DNA of 64,000 bases, taken from positions 26,662,247-26,726,246 of the forward strand of contig NC_079488.1 in the NCBI RefSeq assembly GCF_020520425.1, in the 5' to 3' direction. Positions 23,395 through 34,317 of the stretch are shown one piece after another. Under the pieces are notes generated by a model. That model was given only the letters and a program-made list of their open reading frames with translations, was not told where the DNA came from and searched no databases. The position numbers were made by a program, and so were the translations under genes. This DNA is from Spinacia oleracea (Eukaryota > Streptophyta > Magnoliopsida > Caryophyllales > Amaranthaceae). The first letter of the stretch is position 1; every line of letters begins with the position of its first letter.

Positions 23395-26300
23395 TATATA
23401 TATAGAAGAAGGCTCATGTGAGAACACCCTCTTTATGTGAGAACACAATCTTATGTGAGAATGAATCTTGGCCTTTAGATCTTTTCTAATCTAACAGCTC
23501 AAAATCAAGGGACTAGTAATGGCATTTTTGTAAATTCATTGAACAATAACCCAACCATCTCCTTCCCTTTTCACGCATAATTCTTTCTATCTCTGACCTT
23601 TGTTTTCTCTCTCTTCATTTTTCTTCCATTAGAGACCTCAATCAAGGTCGATTTTCGCTTCCATTTCAGTTTAATTCGCTGCGATTTCAATCAAATTCTC
23701 GAATATATTCATCAAATTTCCATATTTTGATTGTTTAAAGGTATGATACCAATTTTTAATTTCATGATTATGTGATTATTCTCGTGATTTTTGGACAAAT
23801 TTTGTTGAATTGAATTTCATTTTGGAGCGATTATTTGTATTATGATTCAATTTCGTTTTTAATTTGTGTTTATATTCAGATTCCATCATGTTTTGTGAAA
23901 GTCTATTGTTTGAAATTCATATTTGTGCGAATTCAATTGTCTGACGACGATCGATCATGCTGTTCTTTGATAGATTCAATTGTCCGATGACGATCGATCA
24001 TGTTGTTATTTGTGCGAATTCAATTGGACCAGGAACCAATTCGATTTTGGATCGATTCGACTCCATATGTTTAACATTGTTGTGTTTTTCTTGTTTTTTT
24101 TTATTTCAGATTGATCATTCTATCTGTTTGAGTAATGTAATTAGAAGTTCATCATACTCCGGTATCATCATTCATCAAATCCGATCAGTTTTGTTATTAA
24201 TACGTCTGATGTTTAATGTTCTGAATAATTGGTCATTGTGTTCCGAATAATTATTTTAAATGTGTTGAATAATTATTATTCTTTTTGTTCTGAATAGTTG
24301 CTTTTGTTGTTCTAAATAATAGTTTCTGATGTTCTGAATAATTGATTTTCATGTTCTGGACTTGTATTCATATGTTCTATATGTTAGTATTATATATGCT
24401 CTGAACTTTTTTCCATTCTTTTGTAGATTATGTTGTAAATAATGAACAACTTGCAAGTTGTTCTAATTCAAATGTGTCGATCTAGTTGTTAAGTTTGGTT
24501 ACCATGATCCGAAATTTACCGAACAAAAGTGAAGTGAATTTGTAAGTTATAACTTTTTATAACGTTATTTGAATATTTAGATTTCTGTTTTTTTCTTTTC
24601 ATGTTCAGAATAAATGTTCACCGTGTTCTAAAGAATACACAACATGTTCTAAGAAACTCTATATTGTGTTCTATACAATATAATATACATAATGTTTTAA
24701 ATAATATGCATCATGTTCTAAAAAATGTACAGAATGTTCTAATTTGTATTTACTTTTATTATTTGTGTTTAGTTGTCTTGACACTAAATCTCTTTTGTTA
24801 TTTCAGGATTTTGTCACCAAATACGTTTCTTTAGACAATACTCGATTTCAGTGTCGTGCAACAAGAGTTGTTGATTTATTTGTTACATTTTTTGGTTTTG
24901 AAGAATTATCTAACGTAGCACTCTTTGTTACATCATTTTTTTATGTCTTGTTTTTAGTGTTACATTTTAGTTATCATTCTGGATGGACAATGTTACGGTT
25001 CGAATTGTTATATAAATGTTATATGTTTTGTTCTAATCGTATATTGGTTTTGTTGACCATGTTCTAAAATTAAAAACATTTTTTCTACATATTGGTGAAC
25101 ATGTTCTAAATTTTTACATATTTTGTTCTACATAGAAAAATAGAATATTTCTCTTTGCCAATCATTTGAACAAGGTTTAGCTAGTAGAATTGTGAAGTAT
25201 TTGACTTTTTTGTAATAGATTAATTAGCATATCACATCACAAATATTCGTCAAATTAAACTTCAAACAAGGATAAAACTTTAAGAAAATGAATCTATTAC
25301 AATTTGATCAAAACCAACCAATATCGAAATTGTCGATTTACTAATTGTACGAATTCAACCTAAAGTATTTACAAGAAATTCAACATTGATGTTACAAAGG
25401 CATTATGATCTTGTTAAATTTGATTCTTTGTTGCCCATTTCCTTGACTTTGAAATCATAACATGAAGTTCATTATTTTCCTTGTACGCCAATATCTTGCC
25501 ACAATATCTCTTCATTTGCCCAAACTGCAATGAATTAAATTTTGAATATTAGAAACAATAAAATAGCATATGTTCTGAATATACAAAGTATATGTTATGA
25601 ATTCACAAAGTAGATGTCATGAATTCACAAAGTAGATGTTCTGAATTCCCAAACTAAATTATCTGAATTCTTAAACTAGATGTTCTGAGTTCCCAAACTA
25701 AATGTTCTGGATTCTTAAGCTAAATGTTTTGAATTCTCCAACTTAATGTTCTGAATTGACACATGTACACATGAAAGACCGCACACACACACATGCAAGT
25801 AATAGGCGCAATACTCAAGAGTCTAGCTTTCTCCATCGATCTTGATTCTTTATACACTTCTACACAGTCTTGTGGCCCTGAACGCACCTCAACTACAAAG
25901 TTGTACGTGCTTCTTGACATCTCTAACAATATTTTTTGTCCTCTCTTTCCTCTTTGCAACATGTTTCTGGTTTTCGATGTTTTTGGTTCACCTCCTCAAT
26001 ATTGTGCTCAGCAATTGGTTCCACATTATGTTGCACATCAGCAGGCCATGTCCCCCCTTTACTCAGACTAGTTTCTTCATCGAGGTGAGCTTCGGTTTCC
26101 CTGCAACATATGAAACAAATTGAGTTATGTTTTAAAAATGTATATATTATATTAAAAACAACATATGTTATATGTTCTAGCCAATGTACTATATGTTCTA
26201 ACTAGTGAATCAACATGTTCTAACAAGAGAAGCTATATGTTCTAACAGTTGAATTTATATGTTCTAACAAGTGAATCTATATGTTCTTTACATTATTCCT

Positions 26301-27769
26301 ATATGTTCTAATCAGTTAAGCTACATGTTCTAATTAGTCTAAATAATGTTATAATCAGTTAAGATACATGTTCTAATTAGAAGGAGACATATCAATCAAC
26401 ACAGAAGGATTCAAAGAAAGAAAGAAAGTCACTCCTGTAATTGTCTATAAATTATGGAAGGGCATACCATTGGTTGATTTGGTATTCTAAGACCAACATA
26501 AATGCTTCCAAGAACCAGCACAAATATGTTTGCATATGTGCTCGTTTATTATTTCCTAGAACCATTTCAAGATATTCAGGGAAAACTCTTGTTCTTGAGA
26601 CAAATTATATCTTTCAAATGAATTTCATTCCAAATTTGTCTCTATTTTCATCGAGGAACACTCTTGTGTTTCCACCCACTTCATATGACCTAAAGAATGT
26701 TAATCACTTTCCCATAAAGACAACATTTACCAATCGAAATTCAATAGTATTAAGCACATGATTCCTGAATAAATTACAATGTTTTCAATATAAATACATA
26801 CATACACCAAGACGATGAAACTTCAACTTACATAAAAGCGCAAACATCAAATAACCAAATTCAAATTCAAGCCAACATTGGTTGATTTGATGTTACACAG
26901 TCACACATAAGGTTCAAATATGGTAATTGAGTCAAACAAGATCTAATGTCTTCCAATATCTTCCATTTCTCAATACTTGAACCATCACTATCCCTAAATT
27001 TTGGTGTTCTAATAAGTAACTTCCATGTTCCAAACATTAAATAATGTTGTTCTAAACAACAAATCTTCATGTTCTAAATGTTGAACCTTCATGTTCTAAA
27101 GAATTGAGATTATAAAATATTATTCAACATTTACAAGGACGCCTTTCAGAAGTGCTTGTTCGACAATAGGACGACTACCTGTGCTTTGCGACTCTGATGT
27201 TGGCGTGTTAATATAATTCTCATTTTTGACATTTGAATTTTCTCTATTTAAACATTCAGAACATAAAACTATAAGTTTTAGAACATCATTAGAACATCAT
27301 GAATTAATTTATACAATCAGTAAATTATAAAATAAAGAAAATTTTCAGAAATTAATTCAAAAAATTAGATTTTAATTATTAACCTAATAATTCAGAAATT
27401 TAAGAACTAATCACAAAAATTCAGAACAAACTAATTCTAGATTCAGAAAATAAGCACAAAATTTTTTAGAAAAAACAAATCACAAAACAGAACATTCAAT
27501 CAATTGATTACTTAAATTAAGGTCTAAAAACAAGAAAAATGGTGCGAAATTTGTGTATTGTTGTTTACCTTCTTTGTTCGTAGGTTTTTCGGCTTAATTT
27601 TCGGAATGTTCTACTTCCTTCATCTTCAATCTTATAGGAATTCAAAAAATTAGGTCAAAATTGACGAAAATTGTAGAAGAAAAAAAGAAATATAGAAGAA
27701 TTCGACAAGAAACTACCTGAAATCAGCTAATAATAGAGTGAATTGAAACTTCATCGACGTTTTTTAAGC
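23395..27769. mobile_element. Unit E3: AT-rich repeat with TGTTCT motifs
   Basis: It begins with a TA run and AGAAGAAGGCTCATGTGAGA, with GTGAGAACAC repeated three times in 60 bases, then a CT-rich leader (23540-23640). This resembles the 5' ends I associate with plant non-autonomous Helitrons. The interior is AT-rich with more than 30 TGTTCT words (mostly ATGTTCTAA or ATGTTCTGAA) on the plus strand from 24290 to 27105, and AGAACA words at both ends. Small open frames at 25720-25962 (-) and 26867-27070 (-) look protein-like but I do not recognise them. The right side is interrupted by the LINE. Confidence 0.4.
24290..27105 (+). repeat. Interspersed ATGTTCTAA/ATGTTCTGAA motif repeats
   Basis: By eye more than 30 copies in clusters at 24290-24750, 25010-25130, 25565-25750, 26175-26375 and 27000-27105, spaced about 20-35 bases in the clusters. 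All are in the same orientation. The reverse complement AGAACA is the repeated word at the left end of E3 (23420-23455) and again at about 27260-27300 and 27420-27490. Confidence 0.7.
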
Positions 27770-27808
27770 TTTTTTTTTTTTGGTTATAAATGAGTACCAG
27801 GCATCAAA

Positions 27809-28375
27809 TTAACTTAGGAAATTACAGAAATGTGTGTGGTTGGAAACACCTTCTCCACCTGATGAATCATCATAAGGAGGAGACAAACAGGGGACATCAT
27901 TGTCCTTACAAATACTACCATAAATGTCGGGGGGTGGGTGAATATTAGAGTTCATAAAATGAGGGCAATCCATGTTCCTAGCTGCTTTCGCTACATAATC
28001 TGCATCCTTAACTCCTTGTCTCGGCACGTTCTTTAAGGATCCTCCTTGAATTGTTCCGAGGTACTCCCTACACATTAAGTATATGTTAGACATCATATCC
28101 GTTGGGCTGTCTTCGTTTGTGATTCCTAGTACCGCTCTCTGACAGTCAGAAGTGATAGTAACATCACACCATTCATTGTCCTTGCACCATTTCAGCGCTT
28201 GGAAGATGGCTATGGATTCTGCACATAGTGCATCTGTTGCTGAAGTTTTGCCAGCCATCGCTGCATTCCATCGACCACTTTTGTACCTACACACAGCTGC
28301 ATACCTTGTTTCTAGAGATGTATGACAAAAGGAAGCATCAACCTGGATATAAAAGTTAGAATTAACCATTTCCAA
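27809..28375 (-). pseudogene. LINE RNase H domain (frame-shifted from ORF2)
   Basis: The open frame matches an RVT_3-type RNase H at the ORF2 C-terminus: first acidic residue in IQVDASFCH, then the AES motif (ALCAESIAIFQALKWC), TSDCQRAV and the final KDADYVAKAAR block. It is in a different frame from the preceding reverse transcriptase segment (28312-30477), which overlaps it by about 60 bases, so at least one indel lies near 28375. RNase H is typical of plant L1 elements. It would act on the RNA of the RNA-DNA hybrid during target-primed reverse transcription. Confidence 0.85.
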
Positions 28376-30477
28376 GACGACAGAGCAGGGGTTTTAGTTT
28401 TGATTTGGCCTTTGTAAGAAAACTCATTGGCTAACCATAGAGTTTTCTTCCACACCGACGCACTAGGCTTAGACTCTTGTTTAAACACCCACAAGTTCCT
28501 CCTCAACCAAATACCCCACAGGGAGTAAGCAAACACGGCAGACTTGGGTGCCGAAGAATGGTTTGGGGGGTCTTTTAATTTCATATTACACTCGAACCAT
28601 TCATTAAAGGGGAGGGAAACATTAACAAAAGGGTAAGTTTCCTTGGTGGCCTCGTTCCAGAACTCACAGGCTCTGGGGCATTCTCTAAAAAGGTGATTCA
28701 TGTCCTCCTCAACATTAGGACAAAAAAGGCAGTTTGGATTGGGGATTATATTCCTATGAGCCAAGTGAGCCGCACAGGGTACCCTTCCCCACATGACAAG
28801 CCAAAGGAAAAGTTTAATTTTCGGGGTGCACTCAACCTTCCACGGTATATCCCAGTCCCCACTATTACCCTGTAAAGTATGGAAGTCCTTTTCCCAGAGG
28901 TAGGAGTATGTTGATTTGGAGTCAAAAAATTTCCCCTTCCCTAAGGAACACACCGGGAAGTCTCTACCCTTGGCCGGAACGGGGGTTGCCAAAATCCACT
29001 GCTTGATATGCACAGGAATAGGTACAGAAATATGTTCAAAAAACCAAGCATTATTCCTAATTAAGGTGCTAACTGTTCGACTATCTTCGTTCTCATGTAA
29101 AGGGCCATGGATCAAAGATCTTAAGGAACCCTTCCCGGTCCAGTTATCATCCCATAGATTAATTTCATGCCTATTCCCAAGACACCACACAGAGAATTTG
29201 GAGTAATCAATCCACCATTTTCCCACATCCTGCCACACATGAGACCCGGTTTTAAAGCTAGCAGGGTATTGTCTATTGGATATATATTTATCTCTAATCA
29301 GGGTGGCTGCAAGATTATTGGAGTTATTCAACCTCCAACACAATTTTATCATGGCTAACTTATTCAAAAGCGTTGATTTCCTTACCCCTAGACCCCCCAA
29401 GTTAGTGGGTGCACAAACTCTATCCCAAGAGACAAGATGGGTTTTTTTCTTTTCTGTTGAGGAATTCCAAAAAAAATTGGAGCACAGACTATCAATTTCA
29501 TGGAGCACTTTTTTGGGTAATGCCAGAGATTGCATTGAGTAGTTAGCAACGGTGGAAAGGGTGGATTTTATTAGCACAAGTCTCCCGGCTTTAGATAGGC
29601 AATTGGCTTTCCAAGTGGCTAGTTTACTCCTAATTTTTCTAGCTATGTGGCTAACTTGATTTGCTGTGGGTCTTTTATCTGTCAGGGGAAATCCAAGATA
29701 AATACCTAAGTCTGAGCTCTCTGGAACGTTTAGATAGGAGGTGAAGAGCTCCTTGTCTTCATTAGGGGTGTTCTTTGAGAAATACAGCTTGCTTTTTTCC
29801 GGGTTCATTTTTTGGCCGGAACTCTCCCAAAAGGTATTAAGGGTACTGGTCATGCCATGGAGAGTTTCCTGGGATGCTTCTCCAAACAGGAGTAAGTCAT
29901 CGGCAAACATGAGGTGGGATATCGGGGTTCCATTCTTTTTGAGGTAGAAAGGCTTCCACATGCCATTAGCCTGGGCTTCACAAATTAAGGAGGACAAGTA
30001 TTCCATACAACTTATGAACAGGTAAGGGGAAATAGGGTCCCCTTGACGCAAACCCCTAGTAGCATTGAATTTCTCAGAGAGGACTCCATTAATACGAATT
30101 CTAGATGAAGTGGAGGAGACACAGTTCATTATTAAGTCCGTGGAGTCCTTGTCAAACCCATTCCTATGAAAACAAAAGCGAATAAAACTCCACTCAATTC
30201 TATCATAGGCCTTCTCTAAGTCGATTTTTAGGGCAAACCAACCCTTTTTCCCCTTTCTTTGTTTCATTGAGTGAAGGATTTCCGAGGCTGCTATGTAATT
30301 AGTGTCACACCCCCTCCCCGGGAGAAAGCTGTTTTGGTTCGGAGAGATAATACCATTAATTTTCGGTCTCATTCTATTCACTAGGACTTTCGAGACAATC
30401 TTATAGCTGGTGTTACAAAGACTTATGGGCCTGAATTGCTTGATATTTTGAGGGTTATGGTCTTTGGGATGAGGCAT
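28312..30477 (-). pseudogene. LINE reverse transcriptase segment of ORF2
   Basis: 721-residue open frame. Reverse transcriptase motifs are in order: FRPISLCN (15-22), a catalytic ALKIDLEKAYDR block (82-93), RGLRQGDPISPYLF (141-154), and the catalytic FADD (191-194). The C-terminal part has the zf-RVT pattern (LFLWLVMWGRVPCA, then CLFCP..EEDMNHLFRECP). The real start is upstream: the conserved SICLIPK-type block lies in another frame at 30480-30500, so the apparent ATG is a product of a frameshift near 30470. All catalytic residues are present although the full ORF is broken. Confidence 0.93.
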
Positions 30478-30703
30478 ATAGAGGTGTCATTAACATTAGT
30501 TGGGAAAGATTTATCAGAAAAACACTTCTGCACAAAAGCTAGAATGTCCTGCCACATATTCCCCCAGTGATCCTGAAATTTTTTTGCATGAAACCCATCT
30601 ACTCCTGGTGCTTTCAGGGGGCCAATGGAAAACAAGGCCGAATGCACTTCAGCTAGGGAGGGTGGGTGTGCAATACATATAGAATTGTCATAGTTATCAG
30701 GGC
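30423..30703 (-). pseudogene. LINE ORF2 fragment before reverse transcriptase
   Basis: An open frame holds the N-terminal reverse transcriptase block: ALFSIGPLKAPGVDGF, then the aromatic-rich linker, then TSICLIPK. It joins neither neighbour in frame: endonuclease-side sequence ends at 30704 and the main RT frame begins at 30477. These are two further lesions in ORF2. Confidence 0.8.
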
Positions 30704-31570
30704 TTAAATAGTGGATGATTCTGAGGAGAAAAGCCTTTTAAAGTAATTGACAATGTGACCCGTTGTTTGATCAGGAAGGACTTCTTCCCCAACATCAGTG
30801 AAAAGCTTTTCAATTTTATTTCTTTTACGCCTAATCAAGACTGAGGTTTGAAAGAACTTTGAGTTCCTATCTCCTTCAGACAACCAGTTTAACATGGCTC
30901 TTATCATCCAATAAGATTCCTCTTTTTGATAGAGGGATTGAAGTTGCATGGATAGGGACTCATCAAGTTCTATCAAGTGGTTACATCTAGGCCGGGTCTC
31001 AAGAGCTTTGTGAACACCATCTAACCTAGCAGCGAGGAATTTTCTCTCATGGAATATGTTCTTAACATTGATTTTGGCCCAGGAAGTAATTTTAGTGGTG
31101 AGGTCAGAGAGCTTATTAACAAAGGTTTCAGTAGAATTGTTCCATTCACAGTCAATAAAGTCTGCAAAGTCCGGGTGAGAGTACCAAGTCGACTCTATCC
31201 TAAATGTTTTCTTGGCCATTACCAGAGGTTTAGGTTTAAAACAGGAGAGTTTAATTGGACAATGGTCAGAGGAGTCTCTTGTTAGGTGGGTTAACAGTGA
31301 GTCAGGAAATTTCTCAAGCCATAGTGCATTAACCCAAGCTCTGTCAAGCCTTTGCAGAATAGGTTTTTTCTTTCGTTTATTATTCCAAGTGAACTTATTT
31401 CCCACGAACCCTACATCAAACAGACCACATGAATTCATACAAGCTAGGTACCTATCCACTCTTTTGTTTCGAACCGCCCGTCCCCCCAATTTTTCATTTT
31501 GCCCAGTAACATCATTAAAATCACCTATAGCCAGCCACGGAATATTCATATGCACAGCTAATTTTTCCAA
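30704..31570 (-). pseudogene. LINE endonuclease C-terminal part and linker
   Basis: APE-type endonuclease motifs: AIGDFNDV (catalytic GDFN) near the start, LDRAWVN, then SSDHCPI (catalytic SDH). A long helical linker follows to the reverse transcriptase, containing the conserved WLSEGDRNSKFF block. The frame is separated from the endonuclease N-terminus (31585-32103) by one or more indels around 31570-31640. Confidence 0.88.
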
Positions 31571-31584
31571 ATCACACCAAGTTT

Positions 31585-32114
31585 CTACCCGACTCTTAAA
31601 CCTTGGACTCGCATAAATTGCAGAAATAAAGATGGGAAAGGGGAGGTTATTACCTGTACAATACCATGGATTGCGTGTAAGTCAACCCCAATTGATTGGA
31701 AATCAACCGTTGCCGACTTCCACAACAATAGAATCCCTCTAGAGAAGCCATTTGGTTCAGCAAGCTCGAACCGGTCAAAAGGCAGCGTGGCAGCAATTTT
31801 TGTAGCATGGTTTCTGAAAGTTTTTATCTCAGACAGGATCATGATATCAGGGGTATGTTCATGTACCAGGTGTTTTATGTTCTCCTTGAACCCACTCCGA
31901 ACTATACCTCTGGTATTCCAAGCTATGATTATCATTGGGAAAGGTGTGGGATAAGGTACTGGTTCTTCCACGGGTTTATCAGCATTTGTGGTCTTGGTTC
32001 GGTCCACAAATTCCCACGTCTCCACCGAGAACAACTCCCTCTCTCTTGGAGTCAGTGTTACTGTTGTTTCCCAATCCTGTGTCTCCATCTCCATGCTTGC
32101 CATAACCTGGATTT
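31585..32114 (-). pseudogene. LINE ORF2 endonuclease N-terminal part
   Basis: It contains the L1 endonuclease opening IIIAWNTRGI (Asn of the catalytic site) and the MILSEIKT block (catalytic Glu). It is cut at 32114 by copia A, and the frame resumes on the far side at 42494-43165. About 55 residues precede the endonuclease on this side, so the ORF2 N-terminus is longer than in usual plant L1s. Confidence 0.85.
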
Positions 32115-33453
32115 TGTTAGGTTATGATACATATGACATTTACATAAATCATGCGGAAACAACCATTAACCCAGGAAACATATTATTTACACATAATCAT
32201 TTAGCATAGTTTAGATGCATACTCTTTGTTGCGTGCCTTCCCTAGCTGCGCCCGAACCGAACAAGAACAAGTCTTTTAGGACTCCAAGTGTCGTCCCTCC
32301 GTAGAAAGTCCACAGCACGTCCGGATCCGCCTTAAGATTGACCAACTAGAATCGCCCTTAAGGTACTCAGAAAATTCGGCACTTTTGGGGCAAGATGGGT
32401 TTTAATTTTCTCTCAAAAAACTCACTTTTGAATACTTTGAAACTTGTATATAAATTATGACCCCTAGGCCTTTATTTATAGAGTTATGGAAAAGGAATCG
32501 TAATCCTAGTAGGATGCGAATTAATTGGAATTAGAATTCTACATGAATTCTACTTAATCAATTTATCCAATAGGAATAGACATTTAATCATACACTGACT
32601 CTTGCAGATTCAGGAATCTCGCATGAGCTCAAACTCACACACACACGGCAGCCACAAGGGCTGCCCACGCATGCGAGCAGCAGCCCACGCAGCGCGGCCC
32701 ACGCATGCGCGGCCTTGTGCGCGCTGGGCTGTGGCGTGCGTGCTTGCTGGGCGATGGCCTGGCTTCGTGCTGGGCCTTCGTCCGGCAGGCCTCGTCCGAT
32801 GCTAATTCGTACGATACGCTTCCGATTAAATTTCCATTTCCGGAATCTATTTCCGATACGAACAATATTTAATATTTCCGATTCCGGAATTAATTTCCGT
32901 TTCGAACAAATATTTAATATTTCCGTTTCCGGAATTATTTTCCGATTCCGGTAATATTTCCGATTCTGACAATATTTCCGTTTCCGGCAATATTTCCGAT
33001 TCTGGTAATATTTCCATTTCCAACAATATTTTCCGATACGTACCATGTTTCCGTTTCCGGCAACATCTACGACTTGGATAATATTCATATTTCCGATACG
33101 ATCCATATTTCCGTTTCCGGCAATATCATCGTTTCCGGAGTATTCATTTCTTGCCTGTGACGATCTTAGCTCCCACTGAAACCAAGATCCGTCGGTTCCG
33201 AATATTCATAGATGGAGTATTTAATGCCATTAAATACTTGATCCGTTTACGTACTATTTGTGTGACCCTACGGGTTCAGTCAAGAGTAAGCTGTGGATTA
33301 ATATCATTAATTCCACTTGAACTGAAGCGGCCTCTAGCTAGGCATTCAGCTCACTTGATCTCACTGAATTATTAACTTGTTAATTAATACTGAACCGCAT
33401 TTATTAGACTTAACATAGAATGCATACTTGGACCAAGGGCATTATTTCCTTCA
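32115..33453 (-). repeat. 3' LTR of copia A
   Basis: On the minus strand it begins TGAAGGAAAT and ends CCTAACA. It contains a degenerate run of ATTTCCG/TTCCGG words (about 32815-33150), a GC-rich block (32690-32800), and a minus-strand TATA box CTATAAATAAA at 32471-32481. Confidence 0.95.
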
Positions 33454-33470
33454 GTCTCCCACTTGTCCTT
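33454..33470 (-). other. Polypurine tract of copia A
   Basis: The minus strand reads GGACAAGTGGGAGAC directly before the 3' LTR, the plus-strand priming site. The same sequence precedes the 3' LTR of copy B at 46174-46190. Confidence 0.7.
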
Positions 33471-34317
33471 AGGGACAAGTGTGCATTTCCTAATTCCTTT
33501 GTCGCTCGATGCTTGCTCTTGAACATAAGGTAAGAGTTGTCATCCTTATTATGTCCAGAGGTGTTCCTCGGTTTCAGAGTTCAACTGATCAAATAAACAG
33601 ATAATCATAGCCTATGATTCATCCGAGCACGGCCATGCATTTCACAGTTTCTAGCTCTCCGAGTGGCCTTGTACAACTTTTAAGCATCTCATCCCGATTT
33701 ATGGGAGGACAATCCCAATCTTGCGATCTTGAGATTAGACTTCGTTTGATAGGTGATTACCTGAGCGTTGCCTTTATAGCCTCCTTTTACGGTGCGACGG
33801 TTGGTCAACGTCAAAGCAACCAGTTCTCAAACAAGTAATCTCAAATCACTCAGGTATTGAGGATTTAGTGTCTAATAATTTAATGAAATTTACTTATGAC
33901 AGACTTTCATCTCTTACAGTAAAGTTTCATAGGTCTTGTCCGATACTAGTCTTCCCAAAGTAAGTATCTATGCAAATGATTATGACATTGCCATGTCCAC
34001 ATAGTTCAAGAAACAGAACTACTAGTCATCTTGCATTCTAATCGTCTAACGTTTTCTATGCGTCCAATTTTATAGAAAACTCCGACTAGGGACCATTTTC
34101 AACCTTTGACATTCAAGTTCACTTGATAGACATTTCTTAGTCACAGGACTGGTCCTGACAGTCTATCTTGAATATATCGTCAAGTTGAAGGGACTCATCA
34201 TTTAATAAACCACAAATTAAATGGAAAAATGAATTCCTTTCATTTATTGTGAATGATTAACCAATAATGTTTTACAAAGATTTAAACTCTAAAACTTTAA
34301 AACATTAAACAGAGACA
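33471..34317 (-). other. Copia A 3' untranslated region
   Basis: About 850 bases between the gag-pol stop and the polypurine tract. No further coding region, env-like frame or structured repeat is seen. Copy B has the same stretch at 46191-47037. Confidence 0.75.

Noticed and set aside
28693-31616. Plus-strand open frames across the LINE
   Set aside because: Antisense shadows of the endonuclease and reverse transcriptase frames.
32588-33106. 172-residue open frame found in all four copia LTRs
   Set aside because: It is the translation of the TTCCGG word array in the LTR. It has no domain, and LTRs of this type do not encode proteins.
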